In this document: positions 8,222 through 16,045 of the stretch, in pieces
Layout of the letters: each line of letters begins with the position of its first letter
Position numbering within the stretch: the stretch's first letter is position 1
Source: Candidatus Pelagibacter communis
Lineage (GTDB): Bacteria > Pseudomonadota > Alphaproteobacteria > Pelagibacterales > Pelagibacteraceae
Direction of reading: 5' to 3'
DNA: 64,000 nucleotides
NCBI RefSeq assembly: GCF_001180225.1
Contig: NZ_CVST01000066.1
Location: 1 to 64,000, forward strand
Notes under the pieces: generated by a model
Databases searched by the model: none
The model's input: only the letters and a program-made list of their open reading frames with translations
What the model was told of the DNA's origin: nothing
Made by a program: the position numbers and the translations under genes

Positions 8222-9175
8222 TTATATTTTTACTTTATTCAAAGCATTATTTTTAAATAAATTTGCTTCTCTGATGTATCTTCTGACCATTTGTGTAGTT
8301 TTGTGACCTGTCATTGCCATAATACTTCTTTCATCAGCTCCAGAATCGGCTGCAACAGTAGCAAAACCTGATCTCAAACTATGACCTGCAAAGTTTTTAT
8401 TTTCTATTCCTGCTAATCTCAAATGTTCCTTAATTAACAAAACTACAGATTGGTCAGTTAAGCGATTATCACTTAAATTTGATCCTTTTGAAAATCGTCT
8501 AAAAATTGGACCAGAATTAATGTTGGAAATTTCTAACCACTTTTTAAGGTTGGCTACAGGGCAATAATTTTTATCATTAAAATAGGGTAGCCCCTTAATC
8601 ATTCCCTCTCCAAATTGATCAGTTTTTGATTTTCTAATAGTTATTTTCAACCCTTCAGGTACAAATTCTAAATCTTCATAATCAATAGATATTAACTCTG
8701 ATCGTCTGAAACCACCTCCAAAACCAATTAGAATTATTGTTTTGTCTCTAAGCTTCTTAGCTTCATTTGTGTTTTGCTCATTTATTGAATTAATTATTAA
8801 TTTTAAATGATTAATTAATAAAGGTTTTTTACCTTTTTGAATGCTGCCTATAACTCTTCTAATACCTATTAAATTTTCAACAATTATTGGGTGTTTGGTA
8901 TCTAGGTAATGACCTTTTAATTTATGAACCATGCTAATAGACACAAGGCGTCTTCTTAAAGTGCTGAATTTTGAGTTTTTAGAAAGGTAGGTCAAATATA
9001 AAGAAACTATTTTAGGTTCAGTTGGTAATGAGCTTAATCCATGCCTGGAACAAAAAGCCCCAAAGTCTTTAAAATCAGATTTGTAAGCTCTTAGTGTGTT
9101 ATTTGCCTTAGAACTTTTTAAATTTTCTAATGTCGCATCATGTAGTATTTTCAGATCTGTTGTTAGCTGATTCAT
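8222..9175 (-). CDS. Tyrosine recombinase / integrase
   Basis: A 317-residue site-specific recombinase with an N-terminal SAM-like DNA-binding domain (residues about 10-100) and a C-terminal catalytic domain. The full catalytic set is visible: the first Arg in GGFRRSEL (about 157), a Lys in the beta-hairpin (RKSKTD), H265 and R268 in HSLRSG, H291 in GHKT, and the nucleophile Y300 in VRRYIRE. It should cut and rejoin DNA through a 3'-phosphotyrosine link. It marks one end of the polysaccharide island. An inverted repeat and a sigma70-like promoter sit directly upstream. A role in island integration or allele exchange is inferred; the enzyme itself looks intact. Confidence 0.93.
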   Translation of the reverse strand: MNQLTTDLKILHDATLENLKSSKANNTLRAYKSDFKDFGAFCSRHGLSSLPTEPKIVSLYLTYLSKNSKFSTLRRRLVSISMVHKLKGHYLDTKHPIIVENLIGIRRVIGSIQKGKKPLLINHLKLIINSINEQNTNEAKKLRDKTIILIGFGGGFRRSELISIDYEDLEFVPEGLKITIRKSKTDQFGEGMIKGLPYFNDKNYCPVANLKKWLEISNINSGPIFRRFSKGSNLSDNRLTDQSVVLLIKEHLRLAGIENKNFAGHSLRSGFATVAADSGADERSIMAMTGHKTTQMVRRYIREANLFKNNALNKVKI

Positions 9176-9179
9176 ATTA

Positions 9180-9237
9180 TTACTATTGATAACAATTAAT
9201 TATCGTTAGTAATATATTAATAGATTTTAATAGTCAA
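9180..9237 (-). promoter_or_regulatory. Recombinase promoter overlapping a 13-7-13 inverted repeat
   Basis: Read on the minus strand, TTGACT (9237-9232), a 17-base spacer and TATTAC (9214-9209) form a sigma70-like promoter for the recombinase. On the plus strand, TTACTATTGATAA (9180-9192) and TTATCGTTAGTAA (9200-9212) are inverted arms matching at 11 of 13 positions around a 7-base spacer. The repeat covers part of the -10 box and the expected transcription start. It has the size and shape of a tyrosine-recombinase core site (compare lox, 13-8-13), but could equally be an operator used for autoregulation. Confidence 0.5.
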
Positions 9238-9257
9238 TACTAATAATTATAAAAATT

Positions 9258-9458
9258 ATGATCAAAAAATCACAAGAACATCTCAATTCAGTTAATGAAA
9301 GTTATGCAGAACATATGAGCGTAGCGTTAAAAGTAGGCTCAAAAATGATTACTAGTGGATTTATGGCTTTAATTCATGGATTAATACCAGCAATTTTCGA
9401 AAAAAACGCAAGCAATAGAATAAAAGAACTGCATAATTTTATAAACCAAAAAAGATAA
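9258..9458 (+). CDS. DUF6356 family small protein
   Basis: A 66-residue protein matching, as I recall it, the small DUF6356 family of alphaproteobacteria: an N-terminal NESYAEHM segment followed by a hydrophobic stretch FMALIHGLIPAIF (residues 35-47) and a short basic tail. The hydrophobic part could insert in or lie on the membrane. No function is known for the family. It is transcribed away from the recombinase and followed 35 bases later by the GNAT gene. Confidence 0.7.
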   Translation: MIKKSQEHLNSVNESYAEHMSVALKVGSKMITSGFMALIHGLIPAIFEKNASNRIKELHNFINQKR

Positions 9459-9493
9459 TGATTACAATAATTTAATGTAAATAACTAATGTAA

Positions 9494-9931
9494 ATGATTA
9501 GAAAAATTAAAAGAAAAGATAAAGAAAAATGGATAAAATTGTACTGCGGGTATGCTAAATTTTATAAAGTACCTATGAAACAAGAGATTTTAGATACTTT
9601 ATGGAGTTGGATACACGATGAAAATCATGTTGTGAATGGAATATGTTACGAAATTGAAGATAAAATTGTTGGAATTGCACACTACAGAACAATGCCAAGA
9701 CCAATAAAAGGTCAATATATAGGATTTTTAGATGATTTATTTGTGGATGAACACTTTAGAGGTAAGAAAATAGCTCAAAAACTTATAAAATACCTTGAAT
9801 CTTTATCTAAAGAAAATAATTGGAATGGAATTCGTTGGATAACCCACTCTTCCAATGAGACAGCAAAAAAATTATATGATAAAATTGCAAAAAATACAGG
9901 ATTTGAATTATATGAACTTAAAAGGGACTAA
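9494..9931 (+). CDS. GNAT family N-acetyltransferase
   Basis: A 145-residue single-domain GNAT enzyme. The acetyl-CoA motif A is FVDEHFRGKKIAQKLIKYL (about residues 80-98), in the standard R/Q-x-x-G-x-G/A arrangement (FRGKKIA), preceded by the strand IGFLDDLFV. The C-terminal half has the usual NETAKKLYDK helix and GFELYEL strand. It transfers an acetyl group from acetyl-CoA to an amine; the substrate is unknown. The MGMT gene starts inside its last 20 bases, so the two are likely coupled. Confidence 0.88.
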   Translation: MIRKIKRKDKEKWIKLYCGYAKFYKVPMKQEILDTLWSWIHDENHVVNGICYEIEDKIVGIAHYRTMPRPIKGQYIGFLDDLFVDEHFRGKKIAQKLIKYLESLSKENNWNGIRWITHSSNETAKKLYDKIAKNTGFELYELKRD

Positions 9932-10187
9932 ATTTCAGATAAAAGTTTGGAATTACTTGAAAAAAATACCTAGAGGAGAAGTCAGAACCTACCTTCAGGT
10001 GGCAAAAGCTATTGGAAAGCCAAAAGCCCATAGAGCGGTAGCAAATGCAGTTGGGAAAAACCCATATCCACCTAAAATACCTTGTCATAGGGTAATTAGG
10101 ACTGATGGGTCACTCGGAGGATACTCAGGAAAAGGTGGAATTAAGACTAAACTGCGTTTACTTAGATCTGAAAAAGTAGACATTTAA
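9912..10187 (+). CDS. Minimal O6-alkylguanine-DNA alkyltransferase (MGMT catalytic domain only)
   Basis: The frame is open from 9855, but homology begins at KGTKFQIKVW, so the ATG at 9912 is chosen, giving 91 residues. It contains the MGMT DNA-binding and catalytic domain: EVRTYLQVAKAIG (helix-turn-helix), the arginine finger R41 (HRAV) and the active-site PCHRV with C58, then GGYSGKGGIKTKLRLL. The reactive Cys is present, which separates it from alkyltransferase-like proteins that carry Trp there. The N-terminal domain of Ada-C/Ogt enzymes is missing. It should remove alkyl groups from guanine O6 in a suicide reaction, or at least bind such lesions. It overlaps the GNAT gene by 20 bases. Confidence 0.85.
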   Translation: MNLKGTKFQIKVWNYLKKIPRGEVRTYLQVAKAIGKPKAHRAVANAVGKNPYPPKIPCHRVIRTDGSLGGYSGKGGIKTKLRLLRSEKVDI

Positions 10188-10731
10188 GGTTAAAAAAGTG
10201 TTGAAAATAAAGACTTTTAGACGATTTTCTTGAATAATCATGTAAATAACGCTATTCACCCTTCAGTTGTACTATATATCTAAATATAACTAAATAAGTA
10301 CCCTCTATGGGCGATTAAAGAGCATATTCTATTACTGCATTGCTCTATTTTTCAATGATATCAACCCTTTTTTAACGTCTAAAATTTGCTCTATTTTACA
10401 GGTTTTTTAAGCCACCTGCCCTACAATTTTTGATGCAAAAATATACTTTAGAATTTCATTAGTAAAAAACTGTTGCAATTAAACACTTCTAGCAATTTAT
10501 ATTATTTTTCAACGCTTTAACTAAATTTAGTTTTTTTTTCTAAATCAATGTGATCCAAAAAAGCTATTAATATTAATGATTTTAATTAAAAAACCAAAAT
10601 ATTACTCTACTTCAAAAAATTTTAATGCATTTTAATTAAATTTATATATAAATAATTTATTCAATAATTACAATAATTTAATTGTATATATTAATGTAAA
10701 AAATTAATAATTAGTATACAAATAAATACTA
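10188..10731. other. Gene-free stretch, 544 bases
   Basis: No convincing reading frame is present. The first half (about 10195-10470) has more G and C than is normal for spacers here. It holds a repeated TTGCTCTATTTT (near 10342 and 10389) and short inverted pairs: GTACT/AGTAC at 10269-10273 and 10297-10301, and CAGGT/ACCTG near 10400-10420. On the minus strand a TTGAAA box near 10355 with a TAGAAT-like box downstream could be a promoter. This may be a small RNA or a decayed gene, but I cannot support either. The second half (10470-10731) is simple AT-rich DNA. Confidence 0.4.
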
Positions 10732-11583
10732 TTAATTACTTTTTTTTAAAATATATTCTCTTCTGGTTATATAGAGACCACTTAAGACAATTATAAATAG
10801 ACCTAAATAAGTCCAATTATCTGGTAATTCATGAAAGAAATAATAGCTAATTAATATGTTTGTTATGATTTCTGTATAACCCAAAGGAGCTAATTTTGAG
10901 GCATCAGCATATTTGAGTGATAAAATTAAGAAAAGATGTGCTACAGAGGCTATAAGGCCGATTAAAGCCATTAAAATCCACTGATTTGTAGTAGGATTTA
11001 CCCATACAGTAGGCATAAATAAGCTAATAATGACCGTTCCTATTAAACCTGAAAGCAAAAGCGTTAAAAGAGGGTTGTCTGAAGTGCTAAGTTTTCTTGT
11101 TATAATAAGGTAAAATCCATAACAAATTCCATTACCTAAAGCAGCTAAAGTAGCTAGATTAAGTTCAATAAATCCAGGTCTAATAACAATTAAAGTACCA
11201 ACAAATCCTAACGATACAGCAGTCCATCTTTTTACCCCTACTTTCTCATTTAAAAAAAATGGAGATAAAGCTGTGACACAAATTGGTGCTACAAATGCTA
11301 AAGTTAAAGCTTTAGGGAGTGAAATTTCAGAAATCGCATAAAAGAATAAATACGTAGAAAAAACAAATATCAAACCTCTTATTAGTTGAAGAGCTGGTTT
11401 TTTTGTCCAAACTAATGATTGCCTATAAAATATAAGCATTAAAGACAAGGTAAAAACTACTGTAAAAAAATATCTAGCCCATGTTATTTGTAAAACATCC
11501 ATTGATGAGCTTAAATATTTTGCAAACGCATCCATAACAGGGACAATCATCCAAGCAGATGCATTTAAAATTATAGCCTTCAC
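10732..11583 (-). CDS. EamA/DMT superfamily transporter
   Basis: A 283-residue membrane protein with ten predicted helices in two EamA repeats (about 1-135 and 145-275). Typical features are the early WARYFFTVVF segment, FVAPICVTALSPFFLNE at the end of the first repeat and LGYTEIITNILISYYFFHE at the matching place in the second. DMT family members export or import small metabolites such as amino acids or nucleosides; the substrate is not predictable. It lies 16 bases downstream of the AEC transporter gene on the same strand. Confidence 0.9.
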   Translation of the reverse strand: MKAIILNASAWMIVPVMDAFAKYLSSSMDVLQITWARYFFTVVFTLSLMLIFYRQSLVWTKKPALQLIRGLIFVFSTYLFFYAISEISLPKALTLAFVAPICVTALSPFFLNEKVGVKRWTAVSLGFVGTLIVIRPGFIELNLATLAALGNGICYGFYLIITRKLSTSDNPLLTLLLSGLIGTVIISLFMPTVWVNPTTNQWILMALIGLIASVAHLFLILSLKYADASKLAPLGYTEIITNILISYYFFHELPDNWTYLGLFIIVLSGLYITRREYILKKSN

Positions 11584-11599
11584 AACTGAAAGATATATC

Positions 11600-12502
11600 T
11601 TAATAGAAGTATTTTAAAGCAAAGAATACAACTATTGGAACTGTAATAAATGACATTAATGTAGAAACAACAATTGTGCTAGCAATGTTATCGACTATTT
11701 CTTTTGGTGAGTACATTGATCCAATTAAATAATTTAAAATAGCGCTTGGCATAGCAGATTGAATTAAAATTACACCTGCACCAAATCCAGAAAGATCGAA
11801 AAAAATTATAATTAAAAAACCAATTATGGGTCCAATGATTACTCTTCCAATAGAGGCAATTATTGAATTAGTGAAAGAAAAAACTTTTAATTTTGTTAAT
11901 GCAATTCCTAACGACATTAATATTAAAACAATTGCTGTATATGTTAACAATTCAGTTAGATTAATAATTGCCTTGGGCATCTCCAAGTCAAAATAAATAA
12001 AAGTAACTGAAAATATGATTGCGTAAAAAGGTGGATTTTTAATTAAAATATTAAAGTCAAATTTTCTGTCAGCTAAAAACACTCCTAATGTAAAGTGAAG
12101 TAAAATTATAAGCGAAGATATTGATGCAGCTATTCCTAAACCTTGTGAACCATAAGCAAAAAGACAAATAGGAATACCCATATTTCCATTGTTAGGAAGA
12201 AGAAAAACTGGGATTTCTCTAATGATATCTTTAGTTTTTAATAGATATAAAATAATTATGCCTGTTAAACCAAAACCAACAATAGCAATTAAATAATAAA
12301 TAAAATAACTGGTATATTGTTCAAATGTTATACCTGTAGAAGTAATAGAATATATAACCATTGCAGGCGTACCAACATTTGAGGCAAAAGTAGTTATAAA
12401 GGAATTATCAAAATCTGGTTTTTTCTTACCAAGATAATATCCAATCCCAACAACAAAAAATACAGGAAATAATACTTCAATAAGTTTGAAATATATTTCC
12501 AT
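11600..12502 (-). CDS. AEC (auxin efflux carrier) family transporter
   Basis: A 300-residue protein with ten membrane helices in the 5+5 arrangement of the AEC/PIN-like family. Family-like segments include GYYLGKKKPDFD after the first helix, FLLPNNGNMGIPICLFAYG (about 100-118) and SAMPSAILNYLIGSMY near residues 250-265. Bacterial members carry organic acids such as malate or malonate, or amino acids; the substrate is unknown here. Its start codon shares one base with the stop end of hom, so it is probably in the hom transcript. Confidence 0.9.
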   Translation of the reverse strand: MEIYFKLIEVLFPVFFVVGIGYYLGKKKPDFDNSFITTFASNVGTPAMVIYSITSTGITFEQYTSYFIYYLIAIVGFGLTGIIILYLLKTKDIIREIPVFLLPNNGNMGIPICLFAYGSQGLGIAASISSLIILLHFTLGVFLADRKFDFNILIKNPPFYAIIFSVTFIYFDLEMPKAIINLTELLTYTAIVLILMSLGIALTKLKVFSFTNSIIASIGRVIIGPIIGFLIIIFFDLSGFGAGVILIQSAMPSAILNYLIGSMYSPKEIVDNIASTIVVSTLMSFITVPIVVFFALKYFY

Positions 12503-13794
12503 TAATCAAGCAATCTAATTAAAGTAGGTGATTTCAAGATATTCTTATTTTTTTTAAATATAGATAAACAGCTATTACAATTTAATTCTGTAGTTTTATG
12601 AGTAACTATTACGATTGTAGCTTTATTATTTTTTTTATCTGGAGTTTGAATTAATCTTTTGACAGAAATTTTATATTTAGCTAAACGATTGGTTATTTGA
12701 GATAAAACGCCTGGTTTATCTTTAACTTCAAATCTTAAATATAGAGAATTAACATAATTATTTACGTTGTAAGTCTTTAAAGTTTTTAGCTTGTTTACGC
12801 TTACACCAAATGGCTTTTTGATGTTTCCTCTTAAAATAGATAATAAGTCAGATAATAAAGATGATGATGTGGGTCCTGGTCCAGCACCCTCCCCTTGTAA
12901 TACACTTTCTCCTACTGGCTTACCATTAAGGATCACTGCATTCATTACTCCATTTACATTACCAATATATGATTTTTTACTTACAAGACATGGATGAACA
13001 GTTTCAAAAAGTTCATTGTTTTTGAGTTCAGAGATACCCAGTAGTTTAATTCTTAAATCTAATTGATTTGCAATTTTAATATCTTTTAAATCAATCTTTT
13101 CTATTCCTTCCATTAAACATTTTTTATTAGATATTTTACTATTAAAAGCCAAAGCAGATAAAATTCTTACTTTTGCAAATGCATCAAAACCATTTAAATC
13201 TAATTTAGGATTACCAGGTTCTGCATATCCAAGCAGTTGAGCTTTTTTTAAAACATCTGCAAAATTCTGCTCAGAATTTTCCATCTCTGATAATATATAA
13301 TTTGAAGTACCATTTAAAATTCCATAAACTTTAGATAATCTATTAGTAGCTAATCCTTCTTTGATTGATCTTAATATCGGTATCCCACCAGCAACTGATG
13401 CTTCAAATTCTAAATTGACATTATTTTTTTCAGCTAGTTTTGCTAAATTGTTTCCATGTTTTGAAATTAAAGCTTTGTTTGGAGTAATTACATGAATTTT
13501 ATTTTTTAAAGCAGTTTCAACTAATTTTTTAGAAACCCCATCAGATTGTCCAATTACTTCAAATAATATATCAACTTTTTCTTTTTTAAAAATTTCAAAA
13601 GGGTTTTTATAAAAAATTTTTCTATTAATTTTATATTTTCTTTTTTTATTTATATTTTTTGCTGAAATAGCTATTACATTAACTCTTTTACCTGTTTTAA
13701 GTTCAATATCTTTTTTTTTAACAATTAGTTCATTAAATAAATAATTACCGACTTGACCAAGTCCAACAACTGCAATATTCACTATATTATTCAT
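12502..13794 (-). CDS. hom: Homoserine dehydrogenase with ACT domain
   Basis: A 430-residue enzyme that reduces aspartate semialdehyde to homoserine, the precursor of threonine and methionine. The NAD(P)-binding domain starts at residue 8 (AVVGLGQVGNYL). ITPNKALISKHG, GGIPILRSIKEGLA and GILNGTSNYILSEM form the catalytic domain, and GPGPTSSSLLSDL completes it. Residues about 350-430 are an ACT domain (RFEVKDKPGVLSQIT), normally the site of threonine feedback. The homoserine it makes can feed metY after acylation. Its start overlaps the small lipoprotein gene by four bases. Confidence 0.95.
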   Translation of the reverse strand: MNNIVNIAVVGLGQVGNYLFNELIVKKKDIELKTGKRVNVIAISAKNINKKRKYKINRKIFYKNPFEIFKKEKVDILFEVIGQSDGVSKKLVETALKNKIHVITPNKALISKHGNNLAKLAEKNNVNLEFEASVAGGIPILRSIKEGLATNRLSKVYGILNGTSNYILSEMENSEQNFADVLKKAQLLGYAEPGNPKLDLNGFDAFAKVRILSALAFNSKISNKKCLMEGIEKIDLKDIKIANQLDLRIKLLGISELKNNELFETVHPCLVSKKSYIGNVNGVMNAVILNGKPVGESVLQGEGAGPGPTSSSLLSDLLSILRGNIKKPFGVSVNKLKTLKTYNVNNYVNSLYLRFEVKDKPGVLSQITNRLAKYKISVKRLIQTPDKKNNKATIVIVTHKTTELNCNSCLSIFKKNKNILKSPTLIRLLD

Positions 13795-14015
13795 TTGCTT
13801 ATATCTGGATATTTACTTTTTTTAGTATAGTCATCTATATAAATCTCATATTCTTCTAATGTCATTTTTGTTATATCGTCTGACTTTTTAAGTATTTCAG
13901 TTATTTTTTTTTGATTTTTTTTACTTTCAGCAGGATGTTCTGTCCAATACTGAGAATCTTTATTTAAAGAACAATTACTTAAAAAAATTAGAAAAATAAT
14001 TAACAAATATTTCAT
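13791..14015 (-). CDS. Small predicted lipoprotein
   Basis: A 74-residue protein with a hydrophobic signal peptide and lipobox (LIFLSNCS; Cys at residue 15), so it is probably lipid-anchored at the inner or outer membrane. The mature part is short, polar and lysine-rich, and I do not recognise the family. It overlaps both neighbours by four bases (ATGA-type junctions), placing it firmly between argC and hom in one transcript. That does not by itself suggest a role in amino-acid synthesis. Confidence 0.65.
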   Translation of the reverse strand: MKYLLIIFLIFLSNCSLNKDSQYWTEHPAESKKNQKKITEILKKSDDITKMTLEEYEIYIDDYTKKSKYPDISK

Positions 14016-15034
14016 TTTAAAGCAGTTCTTTCAGGAAAATTAAATTTATTATTTAAATTTTGAACAGCCTGACCTGCTCCACCTTTGATTAAATTGTCTA
14101 TTGCAGAAATAATAACTATTTTGTTTTTATATTTTGATTTACACACTGTGATAAAACAATTGTTTGTATTGACAACATCATTTGTGCTCAAGAGTTTATC
14201 AGAGTCTAATATTTTAACAAAATTTTCTCCTTTATAAGACATCTTAAGTGTTTTGATGATTTTCGATTGATTAACATTTTTTTCTAAATCTAAATAAATT
14301 GTACTTAATATACCTCTAAACATTGGAGATAAATGTGGAGTAAAACTAAATTGAAAATTTTTATTTGTAAATTTGTTTAAAAATTGATGAATTTCAGAAT
14401 TATGTCTATGAAAACCAACGCCATAAGCACTTAAAGACTCGTATAAATTCTTATCTTTATATTTTTTATGAACTCCTCTACCGGCACCAGAATATCCAGA
14501 TTTTGAATCAATAATTATATTGTCTAATTTAACTAATTTTTTTTTAATTAGCGGAACAAGAGGTAATAATATTGATGTTGGATAACATCCTGGACATGAA
14601 ATAATATTGTGATTTTTTAATTCATTACGATTTATTTCTGGTAAACAATAAATGCTTTTCTTCTGTAGTTTTGGAGCTCGATGTTTTTGTTTATACCATT
14701 TTAAATAATCATTAGCTTTTTTTAATCTAAAATCTGCTGCTAAATCAATTAGAGTAATATTATCATTAAGTTTTTTTGCTATATCTTGAGCTTCACCATT
14801 TGGCAGAGCTGTAAAGACAACATCAATACCATTTAACAATTTAGGATTAAATTTTACGATTTTAGGTAATTTTTTTTTTGAAAGAGATTTATCATAATAA
14901 GAAATATTTTTTCCAACAGACGAATTTCCACATAGATATTTAATATTAATATATTTATGGTTAATTAATAACTTGATTAATTGAACACCAATATATCCTG
15001 TAGATCCGGCAACTAATGCATTAAGCTTAGGCAT
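14012..15034 (-). CDS. argC: N-acetyl-gamma-glutamyl-phosphate reductase
   Basis: A 340-residue enzyme of arginine synthesis that reduces N-acetylglutamyl phosphate to the semialdehyde with NADPH. It has an N-terminal nucleotide-binding motif (GSTGYIGVQLI, residues 10-20), the catalytic Cys at 150 in SCPGCYPTS, and the conserved His region FHRHNSEIHQFL. GGAGQAVQNLN near the C-terminus is the last NADP-binding loop. The length fits the 340-350 residue family branch. It lies 33 bases after rpsI on the same strand, as in many alphaproteobacteria. Confidence 0.95.
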   Translation of the reverse strand: MPKLNALVAGSTGYIGVQLIKLLINHKYINIKYLCGNSSVGKNISYYDKSLSKKKLPKIVKFNPKLLNGIDVVFTALPNGEAQDIAKKLNDNITLIDLAADFRLKKANDYLKWYKQKHRAPKLQKKSIYCLPEINRNELKNHNIISCPGCYPTSILLPLVPLIKKKLVKLDNIIIDSKSGYSGAGRGVHKKYKDKNLYESLSAYGVGFHRHNSEIHQFLNKFTNKNFQFSFTPHLSPMFRGILSTIYLDLEKNVNQSKIIKTLKMSYKGENFVKILDSDKLLSTNDVVNTNNCFITVCKSKYKNKIVIISAIDNLIKGGAGQAVQNLNNKFNFPERTALK

Positions 15035-15067
15035 TTTTTATTATAGCAGTTTAAATTGTAAAAAAAA

Positions 15068-15505
15068 TTATCTTTTAGAAAACTGGAAGCTTCTTCTAGC
15101 TTTTCTTCTACCAGGTTTTTTTCTCTCAACAGCTCTAGAGTCTCTGGTTGTAAGCTTTTCGGTTTTCAATGTTGTTTTTAAATTTTCATCAAAGAGAACC
15201 AAAGCTTTAGAAATACCATGAACCATTGCTCCAGCTTGACCTGTGGGTCCGCCACCTTTTACGCTACATCTAACATCATAATCTGTAGCTTGATTTATAA
15301 TTTCAAAAGGTCTTGTAATTTGCATTTTGTGAATTTCATCAGCAAAATATTCATTATATAATTTGCCATTTACATAAATTTTACCAGAACCTTTTTTTAA
15401 CCATACTTTTGCTATTGAAGTTTTTCTTCTACCTGTCGCGTACTTACTATCTTTAAAATCTAATTTTAGCTTAGTAGTTTTTGTATTTGATTGTAAGTTT
15501 TCCAT
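15068..15505 (-). CDS. rpsI: 30S ribosomal protein S9
   Basis: A 145-residue protein whose core begins at YATGRRKTSIAKVWLKKGSG (residues 22-41) and ends with the typical basic tail ARRSFQFSKR, which reaches the ribosomal P site. The first 20 residues are an N-terminal extension relative to bacterial S9. It starts one base after the rplM stop, the conserved L13-S9 operon order. Confidence 0.98.
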   Translation of the reverse strand: MENLQSNTKTTKLKLDFKDSKYATGRRKTSIAKVWLKKGSGKIYVNGKLYNEYFADEIHKMQITRPFEIINQATDYDVRCSVKGGGPTGQAGAMVHGISKALVLFDENLKTTLKTEKLTTRDSRAVERKKPGRRKARRSFQFSKR

Positions 15506-15506
15506 A

Positions 15507-15965
15507 TTAATTTCTTGCTATGTTTTTATTGTTTAGTTTATCTAATTCTATAACTTTTGGATTTTGTGCAGCATGAGGATGTTCACTTCCTGAATAAATT
15601 TTTAATTTTGTTAATTGTTTTCTACCCAAAACACCACCTGGCAACATTCTTTTAACTGCTAGCTTTAAAGTTTCTCCAGGTTTTTTTTCATGAAGTTTTT
15701 CTGGTGTGGTAACTTTAATTCCACCAGGATGTCCTGTGTGTCTATAGTACTTTTTGTTTTGAAATTTATTACCAGTAAATTTTGCTTGTTCGATATTTTT
15801 TACTACAACAAAATCTCCATCATCCATGTGAGGTGTATAAGTAGTCTTATTTTTGCCTCTAATAATATTAGATACAACAGTCGCTAATCTTCCAACAACT
15901 GCATTTTTTGCGTCTATCTCGTACCAAGATGATGTAACTTGATCTTTTTTTGTGAATTTTGTCAT
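15507..15965 (-). CDS. rplM: 50S ribosomal protein L13
   Basis: A 152-residue L13. Visible family segments are WYEIDAKNAVVGRLAT (residues 14-29), the YTPHMDDGDFVVVKN region, the KKYYRHTGHPGG loop and MLPGGVLGRKQLTKLKIY. It is first of the rplM-rpsI pair, with argC following; a sigma70-like promoter lies just upstream. The following spacer also contains the metY leader on the opposite strand. Confidence 0.98.
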   Translation of the reverse strand: MTKFTKKDQVTSSWYEIDAKNAVVGRLATVVSNIIRGKNKTTYTPHMDDGDFVVVKNIEQAKFTGNKFQNKKYYRHTGHPGGIKVTTPEKLHEKKPGETLKLAVKRMLPGGVLGRKQLTKLKIYSGSEHPHAAQNPKVIELDKLNNKNIARN

Positions 15966-15974
15966 TGTGCGTGG

Positions 15975-16003
15975 ATTAATACTATTAAATTATTCAAAGT
16001 CAA
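15975..16003 (-). promoter_or_regulatory. Predicted sigma70-type promoter of rplM-rpsI
   Basis: On the minus strand TTGACT (16003-15998) and ATTAAT (15980-15975) are separated by exactly 17 bases. The -10 box ends nine bases from the rplM start codon, which implies a very short or absent leader. The -35 is near consensus; the -10 is AT-only and weaker. Confidence 0.45.
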
Positions 16004-16045
16004 TTTTATATTTAGCTTGTAAAACATAACTAATATGCTATTTAT

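Larger units (their letters stand above)
1755..9257. mobile_element. Putative polysaccharide genomic island, tRNA-Glu to tyrosine recombinase
   Basis: The segment begins one base after the tRNA-Glu CCA and ends with a tyrosine recombinase and its leader. In between are only accessory genes: two methyltransferases, three glycosyltransferase-like genes, a GIY-YIG protein and a small membrane protein. Most of it is visibly more AT-rich than the flanking housekeeping genes, with long A and T runs. A tRNA at one end, an integrase at the other and cell-surface cargo is the classic island layout. I could not find a second copy of the tRNA 3' end near the recombinase, so the boundary and current mobility are inference. 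Confidence 0.5.

Noticed and set aside
1755-9257. Prophage in the island
   Set aside because: Apart from the recombinase there is no capsid, terminase, tail, lysis or replication gene.
9855-9911. Upstream start for the MGMT gene at 9855
   Set aside because: The added 19 residues lie wholly within the GNAT gene in another frame and have no MGMT similarity.
12791-12997. Plus-strand open frame inside hom, and similar antisense frames in rplM, hppA, gatB, pyrC' and topA
   Set aside because: Each lies opposite a conserved enzyme core and shows no domain or start signal of its own.
691-13794. Idea that the island split a hom-glpX operon
   Set aside because: hom and glpX are often neighbours in alphaproteobacteria, but here they are on opposite strands, so a simple insertion between cotranscribed genes is not supported.
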